DNA from: Periplaneta americana
Taxonomy: Eukaryota > Arthropoda > Insecta > Blattodea > Blattidae
DNA: 64,000 bases
Assembly: GCF_040183065.1 (NCBI RefSeq)
Contig: NC_091120.1
Coordinates: 183,298,396-183,362,395 of the forward strand
Direction: 5' to 3'
The position numbers were made by a program, and so were the translations under genes. The notes below the pieces were generated by a model. That model ran no database searches. It was not told the DNA's origin and worked only from the letters and a program-made list of their open reading frames with translations. Position 1 is the first letter of the stretch. Each line of letters begins with the position of its first letter. Of this stretch, positions 37,801 to 50,638 are shown one piece after another.

Positions 37801-40800
37801 ATTAGGATCTTCATTTTCAAGTTGCATTCCTTGATATACAATCAGTTGAGTGCACCACAGTACCAGCCTATGCTTCGCTATGCGTGGAAGGCATCTGGAT
37901 ACGTGTCACAGGACATGCTATTTCCGTTCCATAATGTGTTGGACATAAATTTTGCTGGTCTTGACATATGCAGCATTCTTGACTGTGATTGCAGTTCCGC
38001 CATTATTTACTCGTGGTGTGAGGTTCAACTTTGTTTGCAGCACTGCCTTCTTACACCACATTATCATGAGGTAGGCCTACGTATATGACAGTTTACAAAT
38101 CTATCTGTTGTACGTAATCTCGTCATTTACATGTATCACATTTCACAGGTAGATGATTTTAGGCACTCTATGACTACAAAAATTACAGTTGCGAACCCTA
38201 CTTTTATACGCCTTGTTTTAGGGGTAACACATGATTGCGAAATGCAACACTTCACACCAATTACTTTGGCCTCATGCTTGTTCTGCCCAGAAAGTTTCGT
38301 AGCGATTTTCGTCGGAAGATCCGAAAGCATCCCTTGTTAGATTAAGTGATAGTCCGAATTCAGCCGCCCAAGTGGAAGCAGTGGCTAGCTAAGTCACAAT
38401 TAAAGTTAACAATTGATTCATTGAGCGTAATATCGGCAATACTGTAACTTATTTGATACTTCATTAATGTAGATAGCGAAGAGTAGTAGTTCTAATATAG
38501 TGTTCAGACTGAAATAGGTAATTTATTTTGTAATACCAACCTTGCTTTATTTTTCTGAAAGGCACAATTTAGCCTCTTTTAGGCTTTTAACACCTTTCAT
38601 CCATTGTTAGGACCTATAGGATTCAAACATTCGGATCCCGTAGGTATGTTCCAATTTTATAATTACGAAGTAAGGAAAAAAATTAGTTAAAACCTACAAA
38701 TCTGGGCCCTACTTAATGACGTATTATTTTTTATTACAGTCTCAAACAACTGACTGAAGTCATATTTATTTGTGAATTGTTTCGATTATTATCAATTGCA
38801 TTGCTGTCCCGAGATTACGTCTCACTAAATAGGGAAGCGATTATGAAAAATTTAGACGAATAAAATGAACTACAATAAACATTTTATTTCAAATTCAAAA
38901 CATTCTTCAATTCCAACCATGCTCAGCAACCACGAACAGCATAAACGTTTTATGCAATTACAGGGAATCGATTATTTGAGGGGCTCACAACCAGAGTGGA
39001 TCAAGTCCACCAGCGGTCAGTTTGTGGATTAATACAATCTCGGATGAAGAAAACTTAGATTAATTCATTGCCATAACAAACCAAGTCCATAACTCATTTG
39101 TTACTCCACAGAGAGCAGCATTTCCTATGGAAGCTGAAGGTTGCTAAGCATGAGCCAGGTACTTTAAATGTACCATTTGGGTGCACGCGACAGAAACAAG
39201 CGACAGAGAAAGGAGACGGAGACATTTCTCGCTAAATTGATATTGCGACCGAGACAAGCGACAGGCAAAAGCGATAGAACAACTCTCTCAGTATTCTATA
39301 AGAGTTTGTTCAGAAAATACGTACAAATATTCTGTGAACTATGACTACAAAAGTGTTTTTTCATTTCTCAGCAATATTATCACGAGTACTCCCATCCTGT
39401 ACGACTCGACCTCTGGACCAAACAATGGTGGGTTGTCTGCTATTAATTCTACCAATTGTTCGTCTTCTTCCCCAGTGAATTTAATTTCTGACATTTTGGA
39501 CAGGTATGTTACTCCACAAAACACGGGCTGCACAAGACTGTCGCGAGACACTACTGGTCCGAAAGCGGTCTTGTGCGCTTTTTCTCGGTCGTCTCGCTTG
39601 TCTCTGTCTCGCGCTGTCAAATGTACTTCATATAATTCTACTGGGTGTTCAGTTCAAAATGTGTCTTGGCTCGCTGTATGCCGTCATGTGGCTAGTTGAT
39701 GAGCCTAGAGAATTCAATCTTCCTACACTTCCGCAGACGTGCATAACCTAAGAGGCAGAGAAGATGGCTAGCAAGTACGGCGTTCATTCTGAAGAGTACG
39801 TACCGATACGTACGATAACGCCGGTAGTGGCAGGAATGTGAACTGTTTGGAAATACGTACTGTCGGGATATGGGGAGAGGGTTAAAACGATTACTTACGT
39901 ATTTGTTGACATTAACTTCGACGGTCAACATGGACACGGAGCATTTGATTTGTGTTGTGGAATGTTACCGTACGCAACCGATGATAACAAATACCCTGCG
40001 TACGACTTGCCGGCGCAAAACACAGTTCGAAAGAGGTTATGGTAGCACACAGACCGTACAGACCGCCATCTGTTGCTACGACGTTCAAGTTATACCGTAC
40101 ACGTTCTCAAGTTCAGATTGAAGAACGCCTTAAATAATAGGCAACTTCTCTAACATATCAGCTGAAACTCGCTTCAAATCGTTGATCCAACAACAGTGAC
40201 GTCATGACACACTTTGAAATGAACACCCAGTATAGGGATCAGACAGAAGGCGAATAGTCTCGGCTGCTTGTCTCTGTCGCGTGCACCCAAATGGTACCTT
40301 AAGACTCAATTTCTCAAAATTATTCCAGAAGGATTTGGTCCACTCTGGCTGTGAACCCCTCATTTCTCTGTCATATTTTGTGTTGGTCATATATTTATAA
40401 AACGTTATAATTACGTTCATATATTTATTTTCCGGTGTCTAACGATCATATAATCCATTTTTTTAACTATAACGACTCGACCAGCATTCTCTTGATCACA
40501 ACTCGATATATCCACTTCGGGATCCATCTACTTGTTTGCTCAACTTATGATCTTCTACGCATTAACAGTGGCTAATTTTTCCAGCCTGGACGAAGGCGGT
40601 GTTTATGACTTGCCTGCTGTAATCGACTATATCCTGAAGAAGACCGGAAAGGAGAAGATCATTTATGTGGGGCACTCCATGGGCACCACCTTGTTCTATA
40701 TCATGATGTCTCAACGGCCCGAATACAACCAGAAGATCACGGTCATGATCAGTTTAGCCCCTATCGCCTACACCAGTCATTCCAAAAATGCTCTGGGTAA

Positions 40801-43800
40801 TGTGCTGGGCTACCTATACGATCCACTCAGCGTAAGTATCAATCTAGTATTATTGAGTACGCGTGGGACTCAAGCGAACCGATTGTGACAAACTCTGATG
40901 ATACTTTAATGTGACCTATAAATGCAATATATCTATCCATGTTAAAATATATCTGTTTTTCGATTATAATCTCAAGAGTGAAGAATCGAAATCGCCGGAC
41001 TGATGCAAAGATTTAATTTAATTAATTTATATATGTGTCTATATGTTATTATGTGTACAAGTGTATATTTGTTGTCATCATTAGTCTGTAAGTTTCAATT
41101 GTTATGATTAGTTTAAATTATAATCTTAATATACTCTATGTAAAATAGGGTTCATAAATATGGAACAAACACTACTACTAGCAGCTAATATTTAATAATA
41201 ATGGTTACGTTTTCCAGAAACTCCTGAATCTGATCGGTTTTACCCACATCATAGCAACGCCGCACGTGCTGTCAAAGATTGGCCCGTTACTCTGCATTGA
41301 AACGCCCGTGATCAGTTACATCTGCCAGAAATTTTTAATATCAGTTATGGAGACTGACTTACACAGCCTTAATCAAGTAAGTATTAACATATATTTTAGG
41401 TTTGGAGTGAGTTTTTTTACAATGATTGCAATTTTATGAACGAAGGCTATACATATGCGACGAGATAATACACTCAGGGCCAAAAAAAACCGGACACTTT
41501 AATATTTGCTGGTATTTTGCAAAATATTATCTTCTCATACAATATTATGGTAGCCACCTGTTGTTATGGAGACGTGTATACATTGCTGATTGTTTTTTGT
41601 TTTATAAACAAGCCATTACAACCAAATATTCCAATTTTGCTTTCGGAGTCTCAGCTATAACAATTTTGTCTCAACCATTTTGTGCTTCATTATCGTTATC
41701 ATTCGTTATTTCTTTATTTTTACATTTTCTGAGTTTAAGTGGGGTTGTAACATTTGTCTTAAAACAAGATGCGACCTGAAGATGTGGCTCGAGCTGTAGC
41801 CCTTTACGATGATGGACGCAGTGTACGTTACATTGCAAATGTTAAGAATATGGCTAGAAGCACAACCCTTGATGCCATAAAACGGTATAGAGAGACCCTA
41901 GAATATATCAGAAGACCAGGTTCGAGTCGTCCAAGAGCTACATATCCAAATGAAGACAGGTATATGGTGTTCAGAGTTCTTAGGGAGCGCAACCTGCCAG
42001 CTACTAGTGTAGCCCAGCAATTTGTTAACATGAATGAACGCCCAATTTCGGACAAAACAGTTAGAAGGAGGTTGAAAGCATGTGGACTGATATCAAGTAG
42101 ACCTGCAACTTGTCCCAGACTTCTCAGGATGCATCGAGTTGAACGACTGCGTTTTGCAAATGATCACAGGGATTGGAGAAATGGACAGTGGAGCTGTATT
42201 CTGTTCACCGATGAGTCTTGTTTCAATCTGTGCTCACCTGATGGACGTGAAAGAGTTTGGAGAAGGAGGGAAGAACGATTTTCAAGGTGTTGCATTTCCG
42301 AAAATGTGCCGTATGGAGGTGGTGGAGTGATGGTTTGGGCAGGAGTGTGTACGGATGCTCGTACAGAGTTGGTTTTTGTTGAAAATGGAAGACTAACAGC
42401 TGATAGGTATATAAATGAATGTTTGGCTGATCATGTTGTGCTATTTTGCCAATTTGTAGGCGATAATTTTGTTTTAATGCATGATAATGCACGGCCGCAT
42501 AATGCCCATGCGGTCGGAGATTATCTCCAAGAAGTGGGAATCCATGTTCTTCCATGGCCAGCAAGGAGTCCAGACATGAACCCAATTGAACACGTGTGGG
42601 ACATGCCGGGACGGCGTGTTAAGAATAGACGTCCGAGACCAGAATCGTTACAAGAGTTGAGGCGAGCACTTGGCGACGAATGGGAACTTATTCCTCAAGA
42701 AGACATTGCTAACCAAATTGAGAGCATGCCAAGACGTATGGATGCAGTTATTCAAGCCAGAGGGGGTAATACCCGTTACTAAAAAGAGCTTTTAATGTTT
42801 AAGGCACCATAAAATGAAAAAAAAAGTTAGACCAAACGATGCCATAGTTATACGCCCTTCGTAATTTTTTTGTAAATTTTCTCATCAGAGATTTTTTTTC
42901 AAATGTTGTCGTATAAGGTGCTAAATGAAACATTATTTTATTAAAATGGGTTTTGTTTCATTTTGAAATAATTGGCAACAAAATACAAGCAAATATAGAA
43001 GTGTCCGGTTTTTTTTGTCCCTGAGTGTATTACAAACAAAATTAAATGAAAGTAACAGAAAAAACTAAACGCTTGCAGAAAATTTAACTTCACTTCCATT
43101 GAATAAGCGAATAGAATTCTTGACTACTTTATTTTCCTGAACAAGATCATCTAAGGGTTAGTGATATAAAGAGTAAACCGTAACAATTCATTAATTTCAG
43201 GGGGTTATTCTTTGAGTTATTCCAAGCAAAAATGTTTAATACAATTTTACTCGTGCTTGCTTCCTTTCGGGATAACAATTGTTTTATATGAAACATTTGA
43301 CAGCGCGTTTTGAGAAAGCCATTGATTTAATTCCCAATATGTTGAGTGAATTTAAGGCAGGGGATATTATGGTAATAAGTACGAGTATTTCAAAGAATTT
43401 CACGTTTATCCTTTAAATGTGCAGAAATTTGATCCGAACAAATGTAACATTTTAAAATTTATTTCCAGAGCTAAAGGTTTTCAGAAGTCCTCAGTATTTC
43501 ATTATAATAGTGTTTTACTGTAGGTAACCTTGGAGCTTCGTTAATTTTTTTTATTTTAATAGGTTATTTACGACGCTTTATCAAGAGCTTAGGTTATTTA
43601 GCGTCTGAATGAGATGAAGGTGATAATGCCGGTGAAATGAATCCGGGGTCCAACACCGAAAGTTACCCAGCATTTGCTCATACAGGGTTGAGGGAAAACC
43701 CCGGAAAAACCTCAACCAGGTAACTTGCCCCGACCGGAAATCGAACCCGGGCCACCTGGTTTCGAGGCTAGACGTTCTAACCGTTACTCCATAGGTGTGG

Positions 43801-46800
43801 ACGCTTCGTTAAAACAAAAGCGAAAGAGGTTACCATGAAAAAGAGTATACCTATATTGTTTTATAAACAGTTAGCTGATAAAACGTTTAGCAGATTTCAT
43901 ATTGTGATTCTTTAAAGGAACTGTCACACACAGAATTCAATTTTGATAAAATTCAGTATCAGTCGGCGATAATGCAACTATATTTCAAAGGGACATGTCT
44001 GCTATAAATATTCATACAGATATGGTGGATACATAGACGGATCATTGTATGTCAAACGCTATCACAAAATATTGCGTTGAGGAAGAATGAAGATCAAATA
44101 TGATCACCAACACCTTTCTCTAAGATCACAACAGAAAATATCAAACCGTGCAAGACATGATTTTGGAGGATCGACGGATTGGGGAAAAAATCAGACTGAT
44201 CACCTCTCAGTGTCCCATTGGAGCATTTAAATAGTTGTTTGCAAATAGCAAACCTTTTCTTCTGTTTATTTCTTTTTTTCATTCAGAAATTATTTTCTGC
44301 GAGTAACTCTACCCTTGTAATCACCATAGGTAGGAAGATCTTACCAAAACAGTAGATTTCAGTTGAACACAGCGAGAGTATAGATGTCACCCGCCCCTCG
44401 CCGTGGTTAAAGTGACTCTATATCAGTGGTCCCCAACTCAGAGCACTGTGTCGTCATCAAGCCTTGCCCGCTCGCCCTCTCGGCAAGGGAAAGTCGTAGC
44501 AGGGCAAGTAAGGGCTGATTCACAATAGACCGGGAACGGAAACGATAACGAGAACGAGAACGGAAATAATGTTAAATGCATGTATTTTAACATTCTTTCC
44601 GTTTTCGTTCTCGTGTCGTTTCCGTTCCCGGTTTATTGTGAACCAGCCTTTAGACGTTCAGCGGCGGGACCACAATATGAATTTACTACATAGCTTTATG
44701 ATTGTTTTCTGATCAAAAAAGATACGGGCTGAATAGAAATAACTAAATAAACTATAATATAACATAATATTGTTTTATTTAAAGTTCAGCCTAACTGACA
44801 TATCACAAGTTTAAAATCAATTACATTTACATATGAATGGGTTATTTATGAAAGGGCCTAAGTCATGAATACTAAATTGTTGGCAATTCAAGAAAAACTG
44901 GTTATAGGCTGAAATTTTGAAATTAAGGCTGAAATAAAAATGTTATCATAAATTCTACTTTGAAACGAATTTTACCAGCAGGTATTAACTTCTTCCTGAT
45001 TTTATTTTTTTTAGAAAAAAAAATTGAAATCTGGGAACTTAGGCCCTTTCATAAACAAATATTTAATGACCAATTTTTTTTAAGTAGTACTTATTTTTTC
45101 AAGGGAAAACACACATATAGTATTTTTGTGCAAATTGAACTTATTTTATTCGGTCAAGATGTCCATTTAATTCCGCGCATCTGTACTGCTATGGCAATAA
45201 GGCCAGACTTAAGACCGGTTCCAGACAATTATTTCGTCATACTATTCTTTGTTTTCGTCATTTATATACCTCATTGTTTTCTTTATGTCTTCTATCTTCT
45301 CTTCCTTGATCTCCACCTTTCCATCTGGATACATATTCTGGATTGGCAACATTACGGTAGTGCCTCGTGAACCAAGTAAAAATGTTTGTTGAAATCCGCC
45401 AATAAACGATGAAGCAATGACTGTACCTTTCCTTTTATGATCATACAGAAACGCCGTGAATTTACTGATCGTAAAACACTGTCTCTTGTCCCTAGGTGTC
45501 TCAGGACCACTAGTTTCTAAGGAGTTACAATTTTTTCTGTAGTATTTGGGCCACCAGTCCTTAAATTGAAAATACTATTGAGGTTGCTTCAAGTAAAATT
45601 CCCGTATTTTCCCTAATTGTTTGTGGATTTTCTCCTAACATTCTATGGTAGTAGTGCATACGAGATTGTGAATTCTTACATTTTCAAAAGAAGGAAATAT
45701 AATTACATATAGGAGATTTTATTATTTGCTGTATCACTATTTAAGTTACTTAATAGAGCAAGATTCCAAAGTCTCCTTATCCTTTTTTTGAAGACAGCAT
45801 GCAATACAGAATAACCAGTACGCTTACCGAACAATGACAAAACAGCAATTTAAGAGAAAAAATCGAATGTCTTTATTTAAAACGCTGAAAACTTATATTT
45901 AGTTTTGAAACGATCTAAGTCATCGACTTAGTTCCTTTCAAAATCAAACGATAAATCCTAGGTTGTAATACTAAGCTTTAGAGTGCGAAACTTAGTCCTC
46001 TTCATATCTAAATAGATGTATCTACACCCAAAGAGCAGTATTACATTACAAACTCATATTCACAAAATTAGTGACTTAGGTCCTTTCATAAATAACCCAT
46101 TCATATGTAAATGATCATTGTATATTATGAAAATTAAAGCAAACGTTTTCGCCCTTCGGGCATCATCAGGCATTTTACATACAATATCTTGTACATTTTT
46201 TCATGTCTTTGTTGTGGAATGTGTACAAACTGATTAAACACAACCTTTATATAATAATGAAACAACTATTTTATGATTGACTTATGATGATTAACGACCT
46301 AAAATATAAAAATACAGGTATAAAATTTAATATATAATAAAATTGTGGCTGAACTGGTCCGTTCATACGCGAGTTGATTATCTCTGCTCTATACAGACAG
46401 TGCCGACAAGGCAGCATAAACTCCACCCATCCACCTTGATGTTGCGAATTCAAGCACGAGCGATATGTATTAAAATTTTATACATCTGGAAATGAAAGTC
46501 TCATCCTTTAATTTCAACTAATTGGAGCTTGTGGAAAGAATATTTCGTACCTAAGAAACTTTTTGAGAGGTCTTCCAGTGTTCAATGTCTTGAAATACTT
46601 TAACTGAGCTCGAAAAGTAACATAAGATCGACATATAATTTCTACATTTGATGAAGGGAAAATAAAATATATTAGTCGATATAAGTTTTTAATAATTTTT
46701 TATTTGTGTATTTTAAATTGTGTCATTTTAAATACTGTGAATGGGTGGGTACCTGGAAAATTATGCTGACTATTTCGTTTATATGTCGTCATTTCATTTT

Positions 46801-49087
46801 CGACCAATGAAGTGTAATGAAATTTTGAATTCCAACCGATCACAGTCACACTTTGCGATAATTTTTGCAGCTAGATTTATGGCTATCAATTTATCGCATG
46901 GTCGTTCTTTTGTTTAGTCGTTGTCGCCAACTGTTTCCCCATAAATCGATGATCATGAATACAATAAGATGCAACTACAAGGTTAAACTTTTCTTTCAAC
47001 TTTAAAGCAATAAATGTAAAATTGATATTTAATATTAATTAATATATTTACGCAGTGAAGACAACGTTCAAAACGGCGCACCATGTAGACACATAATCTT
47101 CATGCATCTTAATAGAATGTACCTTTTAAACTTGATTCTTTCAATATTCTTCCAAGATTGCATGCATACGCGATTGGAATATTGAAATGTGTAGATGCAG
47201 CTTTAGTTCCGTTACACACTACAGCAAGAATGCGTTTATCGAGCTACAAAAATGCTTTCCTGTAGCACGGAGTAACGGTCGAAATAAGGCACAACTGACA
47301 TTGGTTCTGCTCCCACAGGTAACCTAAACTATAATTGTAGACTATAAAATTTGTATTATGTGAATGAAATTAAACAATTAATAGAAAGCCAGATGTTCAA
47401 ATTTATGCAACATCATCGCATATCAAACCCAAAGACCTTATATAGTGATATATGCAAGGTCTTTGATCAAACAGTCTTCCGTATGGCGTAATAAAATTCG
47501 TATTATAATTATCTATACAGAGGTAGCTTCACTGTGTAGCAACATGTCTCGCTGTGAATACATAAGCATTGCTATATAACTGTCACCACATATATTACAC
47601 AGTTCTTAGTTCTCAGTGTAGTGTGTAATCTAACGATGAAATAAAGTGTAAATAAAGTGCGAAATTCTACTTCCACATCTACATCTTCATCTTCTAATTT
47701 CATGTCCAGTGTAGGATATCTGAAAAAATTACATTCCGTCATTCAGATTTGATAACTGCGTTTTCACCAATTCTTAATTTAATTAATGTATTAATCAGGT
47801 TACTTGTAATTATATATTAAAATGTTTAAATTAAATTATGATTTCAGCAGGTAATGAAAATGTATTTCTGTTATAATAAGAGAAAAGCGCAGTTCATGTA
47901 ATTAACATTATTAAACCTGTATTTTGCTTTTCGCAATTGGCATTACTGAATAACATCCAATTTCTTCATTGTAGTAATCGATATTCATTTATTTCAACTT
48001 CACAATTTCTGAATAGGTTAAGTATTCGTAAATGTACAATTATTAACATTTTGTGAGCGAATTTTAGGGATATCTTATTTACATTTCTATTTTATTCACG
48101 AAATAATCCTAATAAATGTCACTTGAGGACTGAGATTACTATAGATAATAATACATTACTATATAGTAAAATGATCAACAGTAACGAGGAAATTATTCAA
48201 ATAAACAACAGAGAACTAAAATACGTCACTGAAGAATACACTTACCTAGGACAAATAGTGACATTCAACAACGCTACCCGCAAAGAAGTCCAGAGACGCA
48301 TTTCGGCAGCATGGTCAAAATTCTGGAGTCTGAGATTTATCCTCACAAGCCAAGAATACAGTATAAGAATGAAAAAAGATATACTGGACAGCTGCATCCT
48401 TCCTCTCCTATTATATGGAGCCCAAACCTGGACTCTAACAGACAGAGAAAGAAAAATGTTAGGAACATGCCAAAGAAAGTTGGAGAGAAAGATTCATGGC
48501 GTCAGCCTCCATGACAGAATCCGCAACGAAGACCTGAGGAAGATGACAGGCAACAAAGACGCAGCGACATCAAATGGAAGTGGGCGGGCCACGTCATGAG
48601 GATGGACCACAACAGATGGGCGTACAAAACAATAGCCTGGGACCCAAGAACCGGACAAAGGAGCGTAGGCCGACAGAAAAAAAATGGGCGGACGATCTGA
48701 AACTTCACTTTGGATCCAACTGGACGACAACAGCCAAGGACCGCCGAGAGTGGAGACTACTGATAGATGCAGCAACAAAAGAATGAGGATCTTTCCCGAA
48801 CTGGCTACGCGGGAATGCCAGAATAGCCACCTTGCCAGCCAAGAGGCCCTTGCCCTACAGGGATTCTACGGGCTAATTCTAACTCTAATATAGTAAGCTT
48901 AGTGTATATACAAACATCAGGCCTATACAAAATCTTCCTGCTAACAGTGCTAAACACTATCAAAACAAATCTTAAGCTGAGCCTAATTTTCTTTTTTCCA
49001 TAGATCTCCATTTTATACATTTATTATTATAATTTTATACATTTATTATTGTTATCATTATTATTGTATTTATTATTATTATTATTG

Positions 49088-49138
<51 letters not shown>

Positions 49139-50580
49139 TTCCAGTATGAATGTCTAACAAAACTGCATAGGTACCGCAGTACGCTAATAAAGACAAAATG
49201 TAAGCAAATATTATTTCATAAAATTATATGCAGAGAGTTCCTGTAAATGTGCTGAACACTTGCAAAAGCAGAAAGTAGAGCCTAAATAATTTTTCATAAC
49301 ATGTAATTAAATTATTATCAGAATTCTCTTGTCAAACACAGAACGTGGGCCTATGCACTTAAAAATGTGGTTCCAAAGGTAACATTTAAAATTTAAGGAA
49401 ATTAATTCGAAGGGAAAGAAGACTTGATCAATCCCCGAATTCAACATCACTAGAAGATCTGTTTCTGATTCCCGACAGACACTAAAATAATTTTTCACGG
49501 TGAGAGATATTTTTTAATTGACTCATATCTAGAGGAAGATATTAATAAAGCTCGGGTAATCATTTTTGACATGAAATAAAACTTATAGTTTTTGTTCAAA
49601 TCACGAGTTATTTGTAAATAGCTTTTTCAAGGTTTATCCCCCTATATTACAACCAAAAATAGGCCTAAGTAAGCCCATACACTTTAATTATTTCTAACAG
49701 TTCTGCTATTCGGAAGACTGACTTTCGGAATTTATTTTCGAAAACATTAAAGTTAGATTATAGCCTCTCAGAAAAATATTCATTTGGAAAAATGGATTGG
49801 GAAAATTGTAGATAAGGACTCCGTTAGCATTTTATGATATTAATTTTCAGCCTGTATACAATATATTTGTTAATAATTTTAAAGTTAGTGACAGTGAAGT
49901 ATGTTGAACTCTAATTCACTCGTCCCTTTGAAATATAATTAGTTTCAAATGTACATCCTGTGCACAAACAGTTGGAAGGAATTTTACAAAACTGTTTTCC
50001 ATTTCAACAACAAATTTAAATTATTTCCCAGAACAGAAAAACAGAGTTTTCTTGTAGTGCTGCATGTTAGTGAACCTTGCAAATAATAGGGATTTTAATT
50101 CCACAGCAGATATACACAGAACATCCTTCTCCTCTTCATCTTTCACGGTCTCTGCAGCTCATCTCAGGAACTCTCTACCACAGCATGTCAGAGACTGTCG
50201 AACATTGTCTAGTTTCAAAAATAAATTGAAATTGTACTTTTTGAATTAGATTCCTTTCAGTTACAAGTCCTTTTCTCTGCCATAGTTTTGTAAATATATA
50301 GGCTATATGTTTCTTTTTCCTTCTTTCCCCCTTTTTGTTCTCTTTATCAGCCGATGAATTTATTATCATAGCCTTTTTATCGTGAATTTTATTTAATTTT
50401 CGTATTTATTTTCTTTTTTATTATTATTTTATTACATTCCATTTTGATATATTCCTCCTTACGTTTTTCCATATTAACCATTTGTACTAAATGAGTTGCT
50501 TTCACTGTATTCCAATGTATTTTACTTTCTTTTTTATTATGGTATTATTTTCATGTTGTTTAGTGTCGATTTCATTATGC

Positions 50581-50638
<58 letters not shown>

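Larger units (their letters stand above)
33552..38337 (+). mobile_element. Pogo-like (Tc1/mariner superfamily) transposon with long TIRs and nested insertions
   Basis: Left arm 33552-33725 and right arm 38165-38337 are reverse complements over about 170-180 bases (CAAGGATGCTTTCGGA...CTGTAATTTTTGTAGTCATA on the left). TA flanks both sides (33550-33551, 38338-38339). The 4.8-kb span includes a nested TIR element (33817-35112), a broken DDE transposase (35217-38060) and an unrelated insert (about 36280-37495). It occupies much of lipase intron 3. Confidence 0.8.
39168..40299 (-). mobile_element. PIF/Harbinger-like element with MADF fragment, middle of the nest
   Basis: Inverted ends include GGTACCATTTGGGTGCACGC (right, reverse complement) and TGTACCATTTGGGTGCACGC (left). 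TAA flanks both sides (39165-39167, 40300-40302), as in PIF/Harbinger. Subterminal GCGACAGAGACAAGC-like words recur. It holds a MADF-type coding start and is itself interrupted by MITE copy 4. Without the MITE it would be ~540 bp, an internally deleted derivative. Confidence 0.7.
38977..40361. mobile_element. Outer TIR element of a three-level nest
   Basis: The ends TGAGGGGCTCACAACCAGAG and (reverse complement) TGAGGGGTTCACAGCCAGAG are inverted over ~30 bases. Without the insertion at 39168-40299 it would be about 250 bp. No coding or clear target duplication. Confidence 0.6.

Noticed and set aside
44437..44700. hAT element starting CAGTGGTCCCCAACTC
   Set aside because: No convincing right-hand end or 8-bp duplication; the candidate GGGACCAC at 44668 lacks a matching flank.
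44960..45370. 136-codon plus-strand Phe-rich open frame
   Set aside because: Antisense to the better supported coding remnant at 45242-45574 and AT-driven.
46140..46170. Simple rho-independent-like terminator hairpin (GCCCTTCGGGC)
   Set aside because: Eukaryotic context; the hairpin is stem II of a hammerhead-like motif.
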